From contig JAWLGK010000021.1 of the NCBI GenBank assembly GCA_041685115.1, positions 1 through 64,000 on the forward strand: a stretch of DNA of 64,000 nucleotides, written 5' to 3'. Made by a program: the position numbers and the translations under genes. Positions 1 to 8,455 of the stretch are shown in pieces. This DNA is from JALOAT01 sp041685115 (GTDB taxonomy: Bacteria; Pseudomonadota; Gammaproteobacteria; Thiohalomonadales; Thiohalomonadaceae). Every line of letters starts with the position of its first letter. Positions within the stretch are counted from its first letter, which is position 1. The notes beneath the pieces are model-generated. The model did not search any database and was not told the origin of the DNA. It saw nothing but the letters and a program-made list of their open reading frames with translations.

Positions 1-103
1 CCGGCTTGCACCGGCGGTCGTCACGTAGACGCTGCGCGTCAACGTGACCTACATACTTCTTCCCCCCGTGTTCCCCGTGGCCCCCGTGGTTAAGGCTTTC
101 TCT
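1..103. repeat. Intergenic repeat cluster at the left edge
   Basis: No gene is seen here. Bases 20-52 form an imperfect palindrome of the GTCACGT...ACGTGAC type, also present near 1953, 59467 and 60859. Bases 61-97 carry a CCCCGTGTTCCCCGTGG...GTGGTTAA tract, which is the right-hand half of the outer repeat seen in the nested modules further along. The block lies immediately downstream of prfC, so it could form the 3' end of that transcript. Confidence 0.6.
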
Positions 104-1681
<1,578 letters not shown>

Positions 1682-1767
1682 AGTGGGTTGGGTAAGCTGA
1701 GAGTGCGCGGCATTTTACCGGATACGGGCTGCGCACGTCCGGAAATGAACGTGGGCGGGAGAAAGGC

Positions 1768-2022
1768 AAAAAGCATTAACACGGGGGACACGGGGGTGCG
1801 AACAGGCTGGGAGCGAGCTTCTGCTCGCGATAGCAGGTCCCTCCGAGCCACCGTCGCGAGCAGAAGCTCGCTCCCACCGACTCTTATTCTCCGTAGCTTC
1901 CGTCTGCGCGGCCCTTGAGGCGGGACAGCGCCGGTGCAACCCAGACTGGCATGTCACGTAGCTGCGCAACGTGACCTACGGGGGGAATCCTTTCCCCGTG
2001 TTCCCCGTGGTTAACGCTTTTC
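1768..2022. repeat. Nested intergenic repeat module A (outer CCACGGGG pair, inner REP and GTCACGT palindrome)
   Basis: The outer left arm at 1768-1796 (AAAAGCATTAACACGGGGG type) pairs with the outer right arm at 1991-2022 (CCCCGTGGTTAACGCTTTT type). Inside it lies an exact 23-bp inverted repeat, 1808-1830 with 1854-1876, built on GGGAGCGAGCTTCTGCTCGCGA. This resembles Pseudomonas-type REP elements. A GTCACGT palindrome sits at 1953-1980. The module fills the gap between rimI and prfC and contains no gene. Confidence 0.75.
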
Positions 2023-2023
2023 T

Positions 2024-2470
2024 TCACAACGCCAGGGCAAAGATGAATGCGTCTTCGCGGCCCTTGGGGGCGGGGTAGTAGTCGCGGCGGGCGCCGACCT
2101 GGTTGAAGCCGATGGACTCGTAGAGGGCGATGGCCGCTTGGTTGGAGGGGCGCACCTCCAGGAACATGGCCTCGGCCTTGTGGCCACGCGCCACGTCGAT
2201 GAAATGGGTCAGCAGGCGACGGCCCAGGCCCTTGCCCTGGTGCGCCGGGGCCACGCACAGGTTGAGCAGGTGCGCCTCGCCCACGGCGGACGAGAGCACG
2301 CCGTAGCCGAGGATCTCGCCGCCCTGCTCCAACACCCAGCAGGAATAGCCCACGCGCAGGCAGTCGCGGAAAATGGCGGCGGTCCAGGGCGAGTAGTAGG
2401 CGCTGGTCTCCACCGTCATCACCGCGGGCACGTCCTGCTCGTGCATGGGGCGGATGGGCGCGTCCTTCAT
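2024..2470 (-). CDS. rimI: Ribosomal protein S18-alanine N-acetyltransferase (GNAT family)
   Basis: A 148-residue GNAT-fold acetyltransferase; RimI acetylates the N-terminal alanine of ribosomal protein S18. The acetyl-CoA binding signature appears as VAPAHQGKGLGRRLLTHFI at about residues 77-95, followed by the typical FLEVRPSNQAAIALYESIGF motif, in which the NxxAxxLYxxxGF pattern is characteristic of RimI. The ATG at 2470 overlaps the TGA of the upstream uracil-DNA glycosylase gene (ATGA), so the two are translationally coupled. Length is normal for RimI (about 148-161). Confidence 0.93.
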   Translation of the reverse strand: MKDAPIRPMHEQDVPAVMTVETSAYYSPWTAAIFRDCLRVGYSCWVLEQGGEILGYGVLSSAVGEAHLLNLCVAPAHQGKGLGRRLLTHFIDVARGHKAEAMFLEVRPSNQAAIALYESIGFNQVGARRDYYPAPKGREDAFIFALAL

Positions 2471-3249
2471 GGCGCCGCCGCGCGCAGGGTGCGCAGCGCA
2501 AGTTTCAGATCGTCCCAGGACTTGCGCTTTTCCTGGGGCGAGCGCAGCAGGTAGGCCGGGTGATAGGTGACCACCAGGGGGATGCCCTGGTAGTGATGCA
2601 CCTGCCCGCGCAGCTTGCCGATGGGCGTGTCGGTTTTCAGCAGGTTCTGCGCCGAGACACGACCCACACTGAGGATCAGGCGCGGCTTGATGAGTGCGAC
2701 CTGGCGTTTAAGGTAGGGCTCGCAATGGGCCGCTTCCTCGGGTTTCGGGTCGCGATTGTTGGGCGGGCGGCTCTTGAGCACGTTGGCGATATAGACCTGC
2801 TCCCGCGCAAAACCGATGGCGCGCAGCATCTCGTTGAGCAACTGGCCGGCACGCCCCACGAAGGGCTCGCCCTGTTTGTCCTCTTCCTGCCCCGGTGCCT
2901 CACCGATCACCATGAGCGACGCCGAGCGGTCACCCACGCCGAACACGGTCTGGGTGCGATGGGCCACCAGTTCCGGGCAGCGCGTGCAGTTGGCCACGCG
3001 GGCCATGAGTGCGTCCCAGTCCATGGTCGCGACCTGCGCGTCGTCCAGCTCGGCGCCCGGTGCGAGGACCGGCGGCGGCGCAGGCTCCGCCGGGATCAGG
3101 GCCTCGGGCGCTTCTTCGATGACCATAGGCGGCGACGCGACGGCGGCGGGCTCGGCCTCGGGCGCAGACGCGGCAGTGCCGCGCGGCACCCAGACCTGAA
3201 TGCCCATGGCCTCCAGGTAGCGTCGTTTCCTTTCGTCCATCGCCATCAT
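2467..3249 (-). CDS. Uracil-DNA glycosylase, family 4 (SPO1/UDGa type), with one substituted cluster ligand
   Basis: Excises uracil from DNA. After a proline/alanine/glutamate-rich linker of about 80 residues comes the family-4 core: CTRCPEL (first two cluster cysteines), GEAPGQEEDKQGEPFVGRAG (active-site motif A), KSRPPNNRDP, AHCEPYL (another cluster cysteine), and the HPAYLLR motif near the C-terminus. Where family members usually have KCRPP, this protein has KSRPP (codon AGC), so one of the four expected 4Fe-4S ligands appears to be missing. The start at 3249 (MMAMDERKRRYLEAMG) is preferred because a more upstream ATG lies within the REP sequence at 3283-3305; an ATG at 3240 is equally possible. 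The gene overlaps rimI by four bases. Confidence 0.9.
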   Translation of the reverse strand: MMAMDERKRRYLEAMGIQVWVPRGTAASAPEAEPAAVASPPMVIEEAPEALIPAEPAPPPVLAPGAELDDAQVATMDWDALMARVANCTRCPELVAHRTQTVFGVGDRSASLMVIGEAPGQEEDKQGEPFVGRAGQLLNEMLRAIGFAREQVYIANVLKSRPPNNRDPKPEEAAHCEPYLKRQVALIKPRLILSVGRVSAQNLLKTDTPIGKLRGQVHHYQGIPLVVTYHPAYLLRSPQEKRKSWDDLKLALRTLRAAAP

Positions 3250-3282
3250 GTCTCTGAGTGCGGGAGAGAATTCACACCGCAA

Positions 3283-3305
3283 TCGCGAGCAGAAGCTCGC
3301 TCCCA
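3283..3305. repeat. Single REP arm (GCGAGCAGAAGCTCGCTCCCA)
   Basis: This 23-base sequence is identical to the right arm at 1854-1876 of module A. It stands alone between leuA and the uracil-DNA glycosylase gene, just upstream of the latter's probable start. Confidence 0.75.
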
Positions 3306-3325
3306 CATTTGATTGAGAACCTCGC

Positions 3326-4864
3326 TCACACGCCGCCGTTTTGCGGATGGGCGCGCGCCGGCGCCAGCAGCCGGTTCAGCGCGTTCACGTAGGCCTTGGC
3401 GGAGGCGATCACGATGTCCGTGTCGGCGCCCTGCCCGTTCACGATGCGCCCACCCTTTTCCAGGCGCACCGTCACTTCGCCCTGGGAATCGGTGCCGCTG
3501 GTGATGGCGTTCACGGAGTACAGGATCAGTTCACTGTCACTGTGGATGATTCCATCGATGGCCTTGAGGGCCGCGTCCACCGGGCCGCCACCCGGCGCCG
3601 AGCCGCTGTGCTCCACGCCATCCACGCTGAGCGTGACGCTGGCCTGGGGTGTGGTGCCGGTCTGCGAGCAGACCTTGAGCGCCATGAGCTTGATGCCTTC
3701 GTAGGCCGATTCCAGGTTGGTCTCGGTCACCAGCGCCTGAAGATCCTCGTCATAGATCTCGTGTTTCTTGTCGGCCAGTTCCTTGAAGCGTTCAAAGGCC
3801 GTGTTCAGCGCCTCGTCGCCGGCGAAGGTCACACCCAGATCCTGCAGGCGCGCGCGGAAAGCGGCGCGGCCCGAGTGCTTGCCGAGCACCATGCGGTTGG
3901 CGCTCCAACCCACGTCCTCGGCGCGCATGATCTCGTAGGTCTCGCGCGACTTGAGTACGCCGTCCTGGTGGATGCCCGATTCGTGGGCAAAGGCGTTGGC
4001 GCCCACGATGGCCTTGTTGGGCTGCACGGCGAAGCCGGTGATGCCGGCTACCAGGCGCGAGCTGGGGACGATGTGGGTGGTGTCGATGTCCACGCGACAG
4101 GGGAACACGTCCTTGCGGGTGCGCACCGCCATGACGATCTCTTCCAGCGCCGCGTTGCCCGCGCGCTCGCCCAGGCCATTGATGGTGCATTCCACCTGAC
4201 GCGCGCCGTTCAGCACCGCCGAAAGCGAATTGGCCACGGCGAGGCCCAGGTCGTTGTGGCAGTGCACGGAAAAGACGGCTTTGTCCGAATTGGGCGTGCC
4301 CGTGATGACCCGGCGCACCAGCTCACCGAACTGGTGCGGCATGTTGTAGCCCACCGTGTCCGGGATGTTGATGGTGCGCGCACCGGCATCGATCACCGCC
4401 TCGAAGATGCGGCAGAGGAATTCCGGATCGGAACGGCCCGCGTCCTCCGCGGAGAATTCCACGTCGTCGGTCCACTGACGCGCACGCTTGACGGCCTTCA
4501 CCGCATGCTCCACCACCTGATCGGGCGCCATGCGCAGTTTGTGCTGCATATGAATGGGCGAGGTGGCGATGAAGGTGTGGATGCGGCCGCGGGCGGCCTT
4601 CTGCAACGCCTCACCGGCGCGGTCGATGTCGCGATCGAGGGCGCGGGCCAGACCGCAGATGGTGCTATCGCGGATGGCCTCGGCCACCGTCTGCACCGCG
4701 TCGAAGTCGCCAGGGCTCGCCGCAGGAAAGCCGGCCTCGATCACGTCGACCTTCATGCGCTCCAACGCCTTGGCGATGCGCAGCTTCTCCTCCTTGGTCA
4801 TGGAGGCGCCGGGGCTCTGCTCGCCGTCGCGCAAGGTGGTGTCGAAAATGATCAGCTTGTCCAT
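3326..4864 (-). CDS. leuA: 2-isopropylmalate synthase
   Basis: Catalyses the first committed step of leucine synthesis, condensing acetyl-CoA with 2-oxoisovalerate. The N-terminal TIM barrel shows the signature FDTTLRDGEQSPGASM at about residues 6-21 and the HCHNDLGLAVANSL metal-binding motif. The C-terminal LeuA regulatory dimer domain carries the GxGPVDA-like segment GGGPVDAALKAID. Full-length protein of 512 residues, as expected. I chose the ATG opening MDKLIIFDTTLRD at 4864; an upstream ATG adds only ten unconserved residues. The gene sits beside ilvI-ilvN-ilvC in a branched-chain amino acid cluster, separated from pssA by a repeat. Confidence 0.97.
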   Translation of the reverse strand: MDKLIIFDTTLRDGEQSPGASMTKEEKLRIAKALERMKVDVIEAGFPAASPGDFDAVQTVAEAIRDSTICGLARALDRDIDRAGEALQKAARGRIHTFIATSPIHMQHKLRMAPDQVVEHAVKAVKRARQWTDDVEFSAEDAGRSDPEFLCRIFEAVIDAGARTINIPDTVGYNMPHQFGELVRRVITGTPNSDKAVFSVHCHNDLGLAVANSLSAVLNGARQVECTINGLGERAGNAALEEIVMAVRTRKDVFPCRVDIDTTHIVPSSRLVAGITGFAVQPNKAIVGANAFAHESGIHQDGVLKSRETYEIMRAEDVGWSANRMVLGKHSGRAAFRARLQDLGVTFAGDEALNTAFERFKELADKKHEIYDEDLQALVTETNLESAYEGIKLMALKVCSQTGTTPQASVTLSVDGVEHSGSAPGGGPVDAALKAIDGIIHSDSELILYSVNAITSGTDSQGEVTVRLEKGGRIVNGQGADTDIVIASAKAYVNALNRLLAPARAHPQNGGV

Positions 4865-4904
4865 GGTCCTCTCCGCACGGTGCCCGCCGTGCATTGATCA
4901 AAGA

Positions 4905-5014
4905 AGAAAAGAAAAGGATTAACGCAAAGGCGCAGAGGGCGCAGAGTTCGCAAAGGAGTACCGCGGGCCTTGAACCTCCGCGATCTCGGCGTCTCCGCGT
5001 CCTCCGCGTTGGAT
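4905..5014. repeat. GCAGAGGCGCAGAG-type inverted repeat
   Basis: The sequence GGATTAACGCAAAGGCGCAGAG at the left is answered by CTCCGCGTCCTCCGCGTTGGATT at the right (to about 5015), forming a long imperfect stem. It belongs to the same dispersed family as the copies at about 15519, 40012 and 47893. It fills the pssA-leuA gap and contains no gene. Confidence 0.65.
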
Positions 5015-5794
5015 TCAGCCCTCGGGTCCGGCGCCTTCGTCGTCCTCGCTGCCCTTGGCATGCTTTTCCTTGCGCATGCGCGAGCGCATCACCAGGGTCA
5101 TCACGGGTCCAGAGAGTGCGTAGACGAGGAAGGCGGCAAACAGCACCTGGGGTGGGTCGATGGACACGAACACGAACACCAGCACCACGATGAGCACCGC
5201 CACGAAGGGCACTTTGCCGCGCAGGTCCAGGTCTTTGAAGCTGTAGTAGCGGACGTTGCTCACCATGAGTACGCCGGCGGCCACGGTAAGCAGGAAGTTG
5301 AGCAAGACGAGCGATTTGCCGTCCACGCCGTAACTCACGCCCACCCACACGGCGCCGGCCACGACGGCCGCCGCGGCGGGGCTGGCGAGGCCCTGGAAGA
5401 AGCGCTTGTCGGCAATGCCCACCTGGGTGTTGAAGCGCGCCAGGCGCAGCGCCGCACCGGCCGCGTACACGAATGCCGCCAGCCAGCCCAGTTTGCCCAT
5501 GGCGGACAATGACCACTGGTACATGACCAGGGACGGGGCAAGCCCGAACGACACCATGTCCGACAGAGAGTCGTACTCGGCGCCGAATTCGCTCTGGGTA
5601 TTGGTGAGGCGCGCCACGCGGCCGTCCAGGCCGTCGAGGACCATGGCGACGAATACCGCGATGGCCGCCTTCTCGAATTGCCCGTTCATGGCCGCCACGA
5701 TGGCGTAGAAACCCGCGAACAGCGCCGCGGTGGTGAACAGGTTGGGCAGCAGGTAGATGCCGCGGCTGCGCTTTTCAGTCTCTTCGTTTGGCAT
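5015..5794 (-). CDS. pssA: CDP-diacylglycerol--serine O-phosphatidyltransferase
   Basis: A membrane enzyme that makes phosphatidylserine from CDP-diacylglycerol and L-serine. The 259-residue protein has the CDP-alcohol phosphotransferase signature DGLDGRVARLTNTQSEFGAEYDSLSDM at about residues 54-80, with the expected spacing of the four aspartates, surrounded by several hydrophobic helices. The N-terminus (RSRGIYLLPNLFTTAALFAGF) matches the PssA family. The C-terminus is charged and acidic. It lies 48 bases downstream of a phosphatidylserine decarboxylase-like gene on the same strand, the order found in many gammaproteobacteria next to ilvC. Confidence 0.96.
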   Translation of the reverse strand: MPNEETEKRSRGIYLLPNLFTTAALFAGFYAIVAAMNGQFEKAAIAVFVAMVLDGLDGRVARLTNTQSEFGAEYDSLSDMVSFGLAPSLVMYQWSLSAMGKLGWLAAFVYAAGAALRLARFNTQVGIADKRFFQGLASPAAAAVVAGAVWVGVSYGVDGKSLVLLNFLLTVAAGVLMVSNVRYYSFKDLDLRGKVPFVAVLIVVLVFVFVSIDPPQVLFAAFLVYALSGPVMTLVMRSRMRKEKHAKGSEDDEGAGPEG

Positions 5795-5842
5795 GGCTCG
5801 TTCCGAACAGGCAAACGGTGGAAGGGCGTCGGTTCGCGAGGC

Positions 5843-6454
5843 TTACTTGCGTACCAGCTTGGCGATCACCGACACGCCAGATTGTACGCGATCCCCGGGC
5901 TGAACCATTACCCTGCTCGCCACGGGCAGAACAACCTGCAGTTCTGCGCCCAAGGGCAGAAACCCGCAACGCTGGCCCTGGCCGATGCGTTCGCCCGATT
6001 GCACGTCGCAGAACGCGCGTGCCCCCGGTGCGCGCGGCAACGCGACCAGGACTACGTCGTCGTGCTCGTCACTTTGCACCCATTGCGCCACGCCCGCGCC
6101 TTCCCCCTCGGGGATCCACTGGCGCATCACCTTGCCCTCGATGGGACTGCGCACGGCAAACACACCCATCGGGCGCATGGCGATGCGGACCAGGATTGCC
6201 TCGCGACCAAGCGGCTCGTCATGCACGGGCCCGACCGCAAGCACACGTCCGTCCGCCGGGCTGAGCACGGCCAGGGGCGAGGGCGGGATGCGCCGCGGCG
6301 GGTCGCGGAAATAGAAGGCCAGAATGACCGATATGCACCAGGACAGCACCGCGACCACGGCGTTCCAGTGGTCGAAGGCGTAGAGGCCGACCACGGCGAA
6401 GAAGGCGATGGGGATCCAGCCCTCGCGGGCGATGACAGGGTAACGCTGGGCCAT
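5843..6454 (-). CDS. Phosphatidylserine decarboxylase family protein lacking the pyruvoyl serine
   Basis: A 203-residue protein with two N-terminal hydrophobic segments (about 14-30 and 34-49), then a short-type Psd domain: SPADGR at 65-70 and GERIGQGQRCGFLPLG at 154-169. Functional Psd proenzymes self-cleave at Gly-Ser to form a pyruvoyl group. Here the equivalent position is Gly169-Ala170 (GGC GCA). The usual His of the VHVNR-like motif is also absent; VFAVRSP stands in its place at about 98-104. I therefore infer it cannot decarboxylate by the known mechanism. The start is the ATG at 6454 (MAQRYPVIAREGW); upstream sequence in the same frame is a REP palindrome. It precedes pssA on the same strand. 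Confidence 0.85.
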   Translation of the reverse strand: MAQRYPVIAREGWIPIAFFAVVGLYAFDHWNAVVAVLSWCISVILAFYFRDPPRRIPPSPLAVLSPADGRVLAVGPVHDEPLGREAILVRIAMRPMGVFAVRSPIEGKVMRQWIPEGEGAGVAQWVQSDEHDDVVLVALPRAPGARAFCDVQSGERIGQGQRCGFLPLGAELQVVLPVASRVMVQPGDRVQSGVSVIAKLVRK

Positions 6455-6495
6455 GTCAGTCCGGGGTCTGAAAACAGAGAGGCGGGAGCGCTCAA

Positions 6496-6580
6496 CGTAG
6501 CCCGGATGGAGCGGAGCGGAAGCCGGGGGAAGGCGGCGGTGTGCGATTCCCGGATTCCGCTCCGCTCCATCCGGGCTACG
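6496..6580. repeat. REP-like palindrome with exact 25-bp arms
   Basis: The arm 6496-6520 (starting CGTAGCCCGGATGGAGCGGA) is the exact reverse complement of 6556-6580, with a 35-base spacer that ends in GATTCCCGGAT. The half-copy TTCCGCTCCACTCCATCCGGGCTATG at 45446-45471 matches the right arm with two changes. It lies between ilvC and the Psd-like gene. Confidence 0.8.
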
Positions 6581-6611
6581 AAAAACGGCCGGACTCACGT
6601 CCGGCCGTTTT
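6581..6611 (-). terminator. Rho-independent terminator of ilvC
   Basis: Perfect stem ACGGCCGGA (6585-6593) / TCCGGCCGT (6600-6608) with loop CTCACG. On the minus strand it is followed by five T (complement of AAAAA at 6581-6585). It lies 11 bases past the ilvC stop codon; the T-rich flank on the plus side could make it work in both directions. Confidence 0.8.
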
Positions 6612-6621
6612 CAGGAGCCGC

Positions 6622-7638
6622 TTAGTTCTTGCTCTTGTCGACCAGCTTGTTGGCGGCGATCCAGGGCATCATGCTGCGCAGCTTCTCGCCGACCACCTCG
6701 ATGGGGTGCTCAGCATTGAGGCGGCGGCGTGCAGTCATTTCGGGGTAGTTGGTCATACCCTCGAGAATGAAGCGCTTGGCGTACTCGCCGTTCTGGATGT
6801 TGCGCAGGGCTTCCTTCATGGCCCAGCGGCTTTCCTCGTTGATGACCTGGGGGCCGGTCACGTACTCGCCATACTCCGCATTGTTGGAGATGGAGTAGTT
6901 CATGTTGGCGATGCCGCCCTCGTACATGAGGTCGACGATGAGCTTCAGCTCGTGCAGGCACTCGAAGTAGGCCATCTCGGGGGCGTAGCCCGCCTCCACC
7001 AAGGTCTCGAAGCCGGCCTTCACCAGTTCCACGGCGCCGCCGCACAGCACGGCCTGCTCGCCGAACAGGTCGGTCTCGGTCTCGTCACGGAAAGTGGTCT
7101 CGATGATACCGGTGCGGCCGCCGCCAATGGCGGAGGCGTAGGACAAGGCCTTCTGCTTGGCCTGGCCGGAGGCGTCCTGGTACACGGCGATGAGGTCCGG
7201 GATGCCGCCGCCCTTCACAAACTCGCTGCGCACGGTGTGGCCCGGCGCCTTGGGGGCAATCATGACCACGTCCAGGTCGGCGCGCGGCACGATCTGGTTG
7301 TAGTGGATGGCGAAGCCGTGGGCGAAGGCCAGGGTGGCGCCCTGCTTCAGGTTGGGCTCCAGCTCATCGCGGTACAGCTTGGACTGGAATTCGTCGGGGG
7401 TGAGGATCATCACCAGATCGGCGCCGGCGACGGCCTCGGGCACGCTCTTCACCTTCAGACCGGCGGACTCGGCCTTTTTCGCGGAACCGGAGCCCGGGCG
7501 CAGGGCGACGGTGACATCCACGCCGGAGTCCTTCAGGTTGTTGGCGTGGGCATGACCCTGGGAGCCGTAGCCGACGATGGTCACCTTCATGCCGCGGATG
7601 ATGGAGAGGTCGCAGTCTTTGTCGTAATAAAGATTCAT
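6622..7638 (-). CDS. ilvC: Ketol-acid reductoisomerase (NADP+)
   Basis: Converts acetolactate and acetohydroxybutyrate to the dihydroxy acids of valine and isoleucine synthesis. The 338-residue class I enzyme opens MNLYYDKDCDLSIIRGMKVTIVGYGSQGHAHANNL, containing the GxGxxG NADPH motif. The C-terminal domain has the metal-binding DETETDLFGEQAVLCGG and ECLHELKLIVDLMYEGGIANM segments. The start is preceded by AAGGAACAAACA. It is followed by an intrinsic terminator and lies 175 bases downstream of ilvN, with a repeat between. Confidence 0.98.
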   Translation of the reverse strand: MNLYYDKDCDLSIIRGMKVTIVGYGSQGHAHANNLKDSGVDVTVALRPGSGSAKKAESAGLKVKSVPEAVAGADLVMILTPDEFQSKLYRDELEPNLKQGATLAFAHGFAIHYNQIVPRADLDVVMIAPKAPGHTVRSEFVKGGGIPDLIAVYQDASGQAKQKALSYASAIGGGRTGIIETTFRDETETDLFGEQAVLCGGAVELVKAGFETLVEAGYAPEMAYFECLHELKLIVDLMYEGGIANMNYSISNNAEYGEYVTGPQVINEESRWAMKEALRNIQNGEYAKRFILEGMTNYPEMTARRRLNAEHPIEVVGEKLRSMMPWIAANKLVDKSKN

Positions 7639-7699
7639 TGTTTGTTCCTTACGTGAAAGCTAAAAAGGCTGAGTGATCCGCTATGCGGCCTTATACGTT

Positions 7700-7738
7700 C
7701 CTTCTCCCCCAGGGGAGAGGGACAGGGAGAGGGGATCA
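7700..7738. repeat. CTCTCCC/GGGAGAGGG dispersed repeat
   Basis: CTTCTCCCCCAGGGGAGAGGGACAGGGAGAGGGGATCAA in the ilvN-ilvC spacer. The reverse-complement relative lies at 15969-16008. This type of repeat is dispersed in many proteobacterial intergenic regions. Confidence 0.6.
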
Positions 7739-7813
7739 AAACGCGCGCCTGCCGCAAGATTCCTGCTCCCTCTTCCCAACCTCGGCCGCCGAAACGGAGA
7801 CGGTTCTCGTGCT

Positions 7814-8308
7814 TCAAACCCGCAGCGATTTCTCCCCGCGGGAGATGCCGGACACGCCCGAGCGCACGGTCTCCAGGATGTGGCCGGGTTCGATGGCCTG
7901 GATGAAGGCGTCGAGCTTGTCGCCGGTGCCGGTCAGTTCGATGGTATAGGTCGAATCGGTCACGTCGATGATGTGCGCGCGGAAGATGTCGGTGAGTCGC
8001 TTGTATTCGTCGCGCTGCTCGCCGCCCTGGGCGCGCACCTTCAGCAGCATCATCTCGCGTTCGAGGTGCGGGCCTTCAGTGAGGTCCATGATCTTCACCA
8101 CATCGATGAGCTTGTTCAGCTGCTTGGTGATCTGCTCGATGATGTCGTCCGAGCCGCGGGTGACCAGGGTCATACGCGACAGCGAGGCGTCTTCCGTCGG
8201 CGCCACGGTGAGTGACTCGATGTTGTAACCGCGCGCTGAGAACAGGCCCGCCACCCGTGACAGGGCGCCGGCTTCGTTTTCGATCAGGATGGAGATGATG
8301 TGCCGCAT
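7814..8308 (-). CDS. ilvN: Acetolactate synthase, small (regulatory) subunit
   Basis: Regulatory subunit that gives acetohydroxyacid synthase its valine feedback control. The 164-residue protein starts MRHIISILIENEAGALSRVAGLFSARGYNIESLTV, the canonical ACT domain with the GALSRVAGLFSARGYN motif, and is followed by the C-terminal ALS_ss_C domain ending RSGVSGISRGEKSLRV. It lies between ilvI and ilvC on the same strand. The ilvI-ilvN gap of 147 bases contains an outer-type CCACGGGG repeat pair. The name ilvH is equally used for this subunit when the partner is ilvI. Confidence 0.96.
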   Translation of the reverse strand: MRHIISILIENEAGALSRVAGLFSARGYNIESLTVAPTEDASLSRMTLVTRGSDDIIEQITKQLNKLIDVVKIMDLTEGPHLEREMMLLKVRAQGGEQRDEYKRLTDIFRAHIIDVTDSTYTIELTGTGDKLDAFIQAIEPGHILETVRSGVSGISRGEKSLRV

Positions 8309-8330
8309 TACCGCTCCGTCTGAGAAGAAG

Positions 8331-8430
8331 AAAAAGCCTTGGCCACGAGGGACACGGGGAGCATGGGGTGATTCAGGAACCCATGCGCCATTCCCGTGTT
8401 TTTCCCCGTGTAGCCCGTGGTTATGCTTTG
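8331..8430. repeat. Repeat module B (outer CCACGGGG pair without insert)
   Basis: Left arm AAAAAGCCTTGGCCACGAGGGACACGGGG and right arm CCCCGTGTAGCCCGTGGTTATGCTTTG form an imperfect inverted repeat in the ilvI-ilvN spacer. It is the same outer element as in modules A and C-F, but only a short, gene-free middle separates the arms. Confidence 0.6.
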
Positions 8431-8455
8431 CATTGGCTTGGTTCGCACCGGACCA

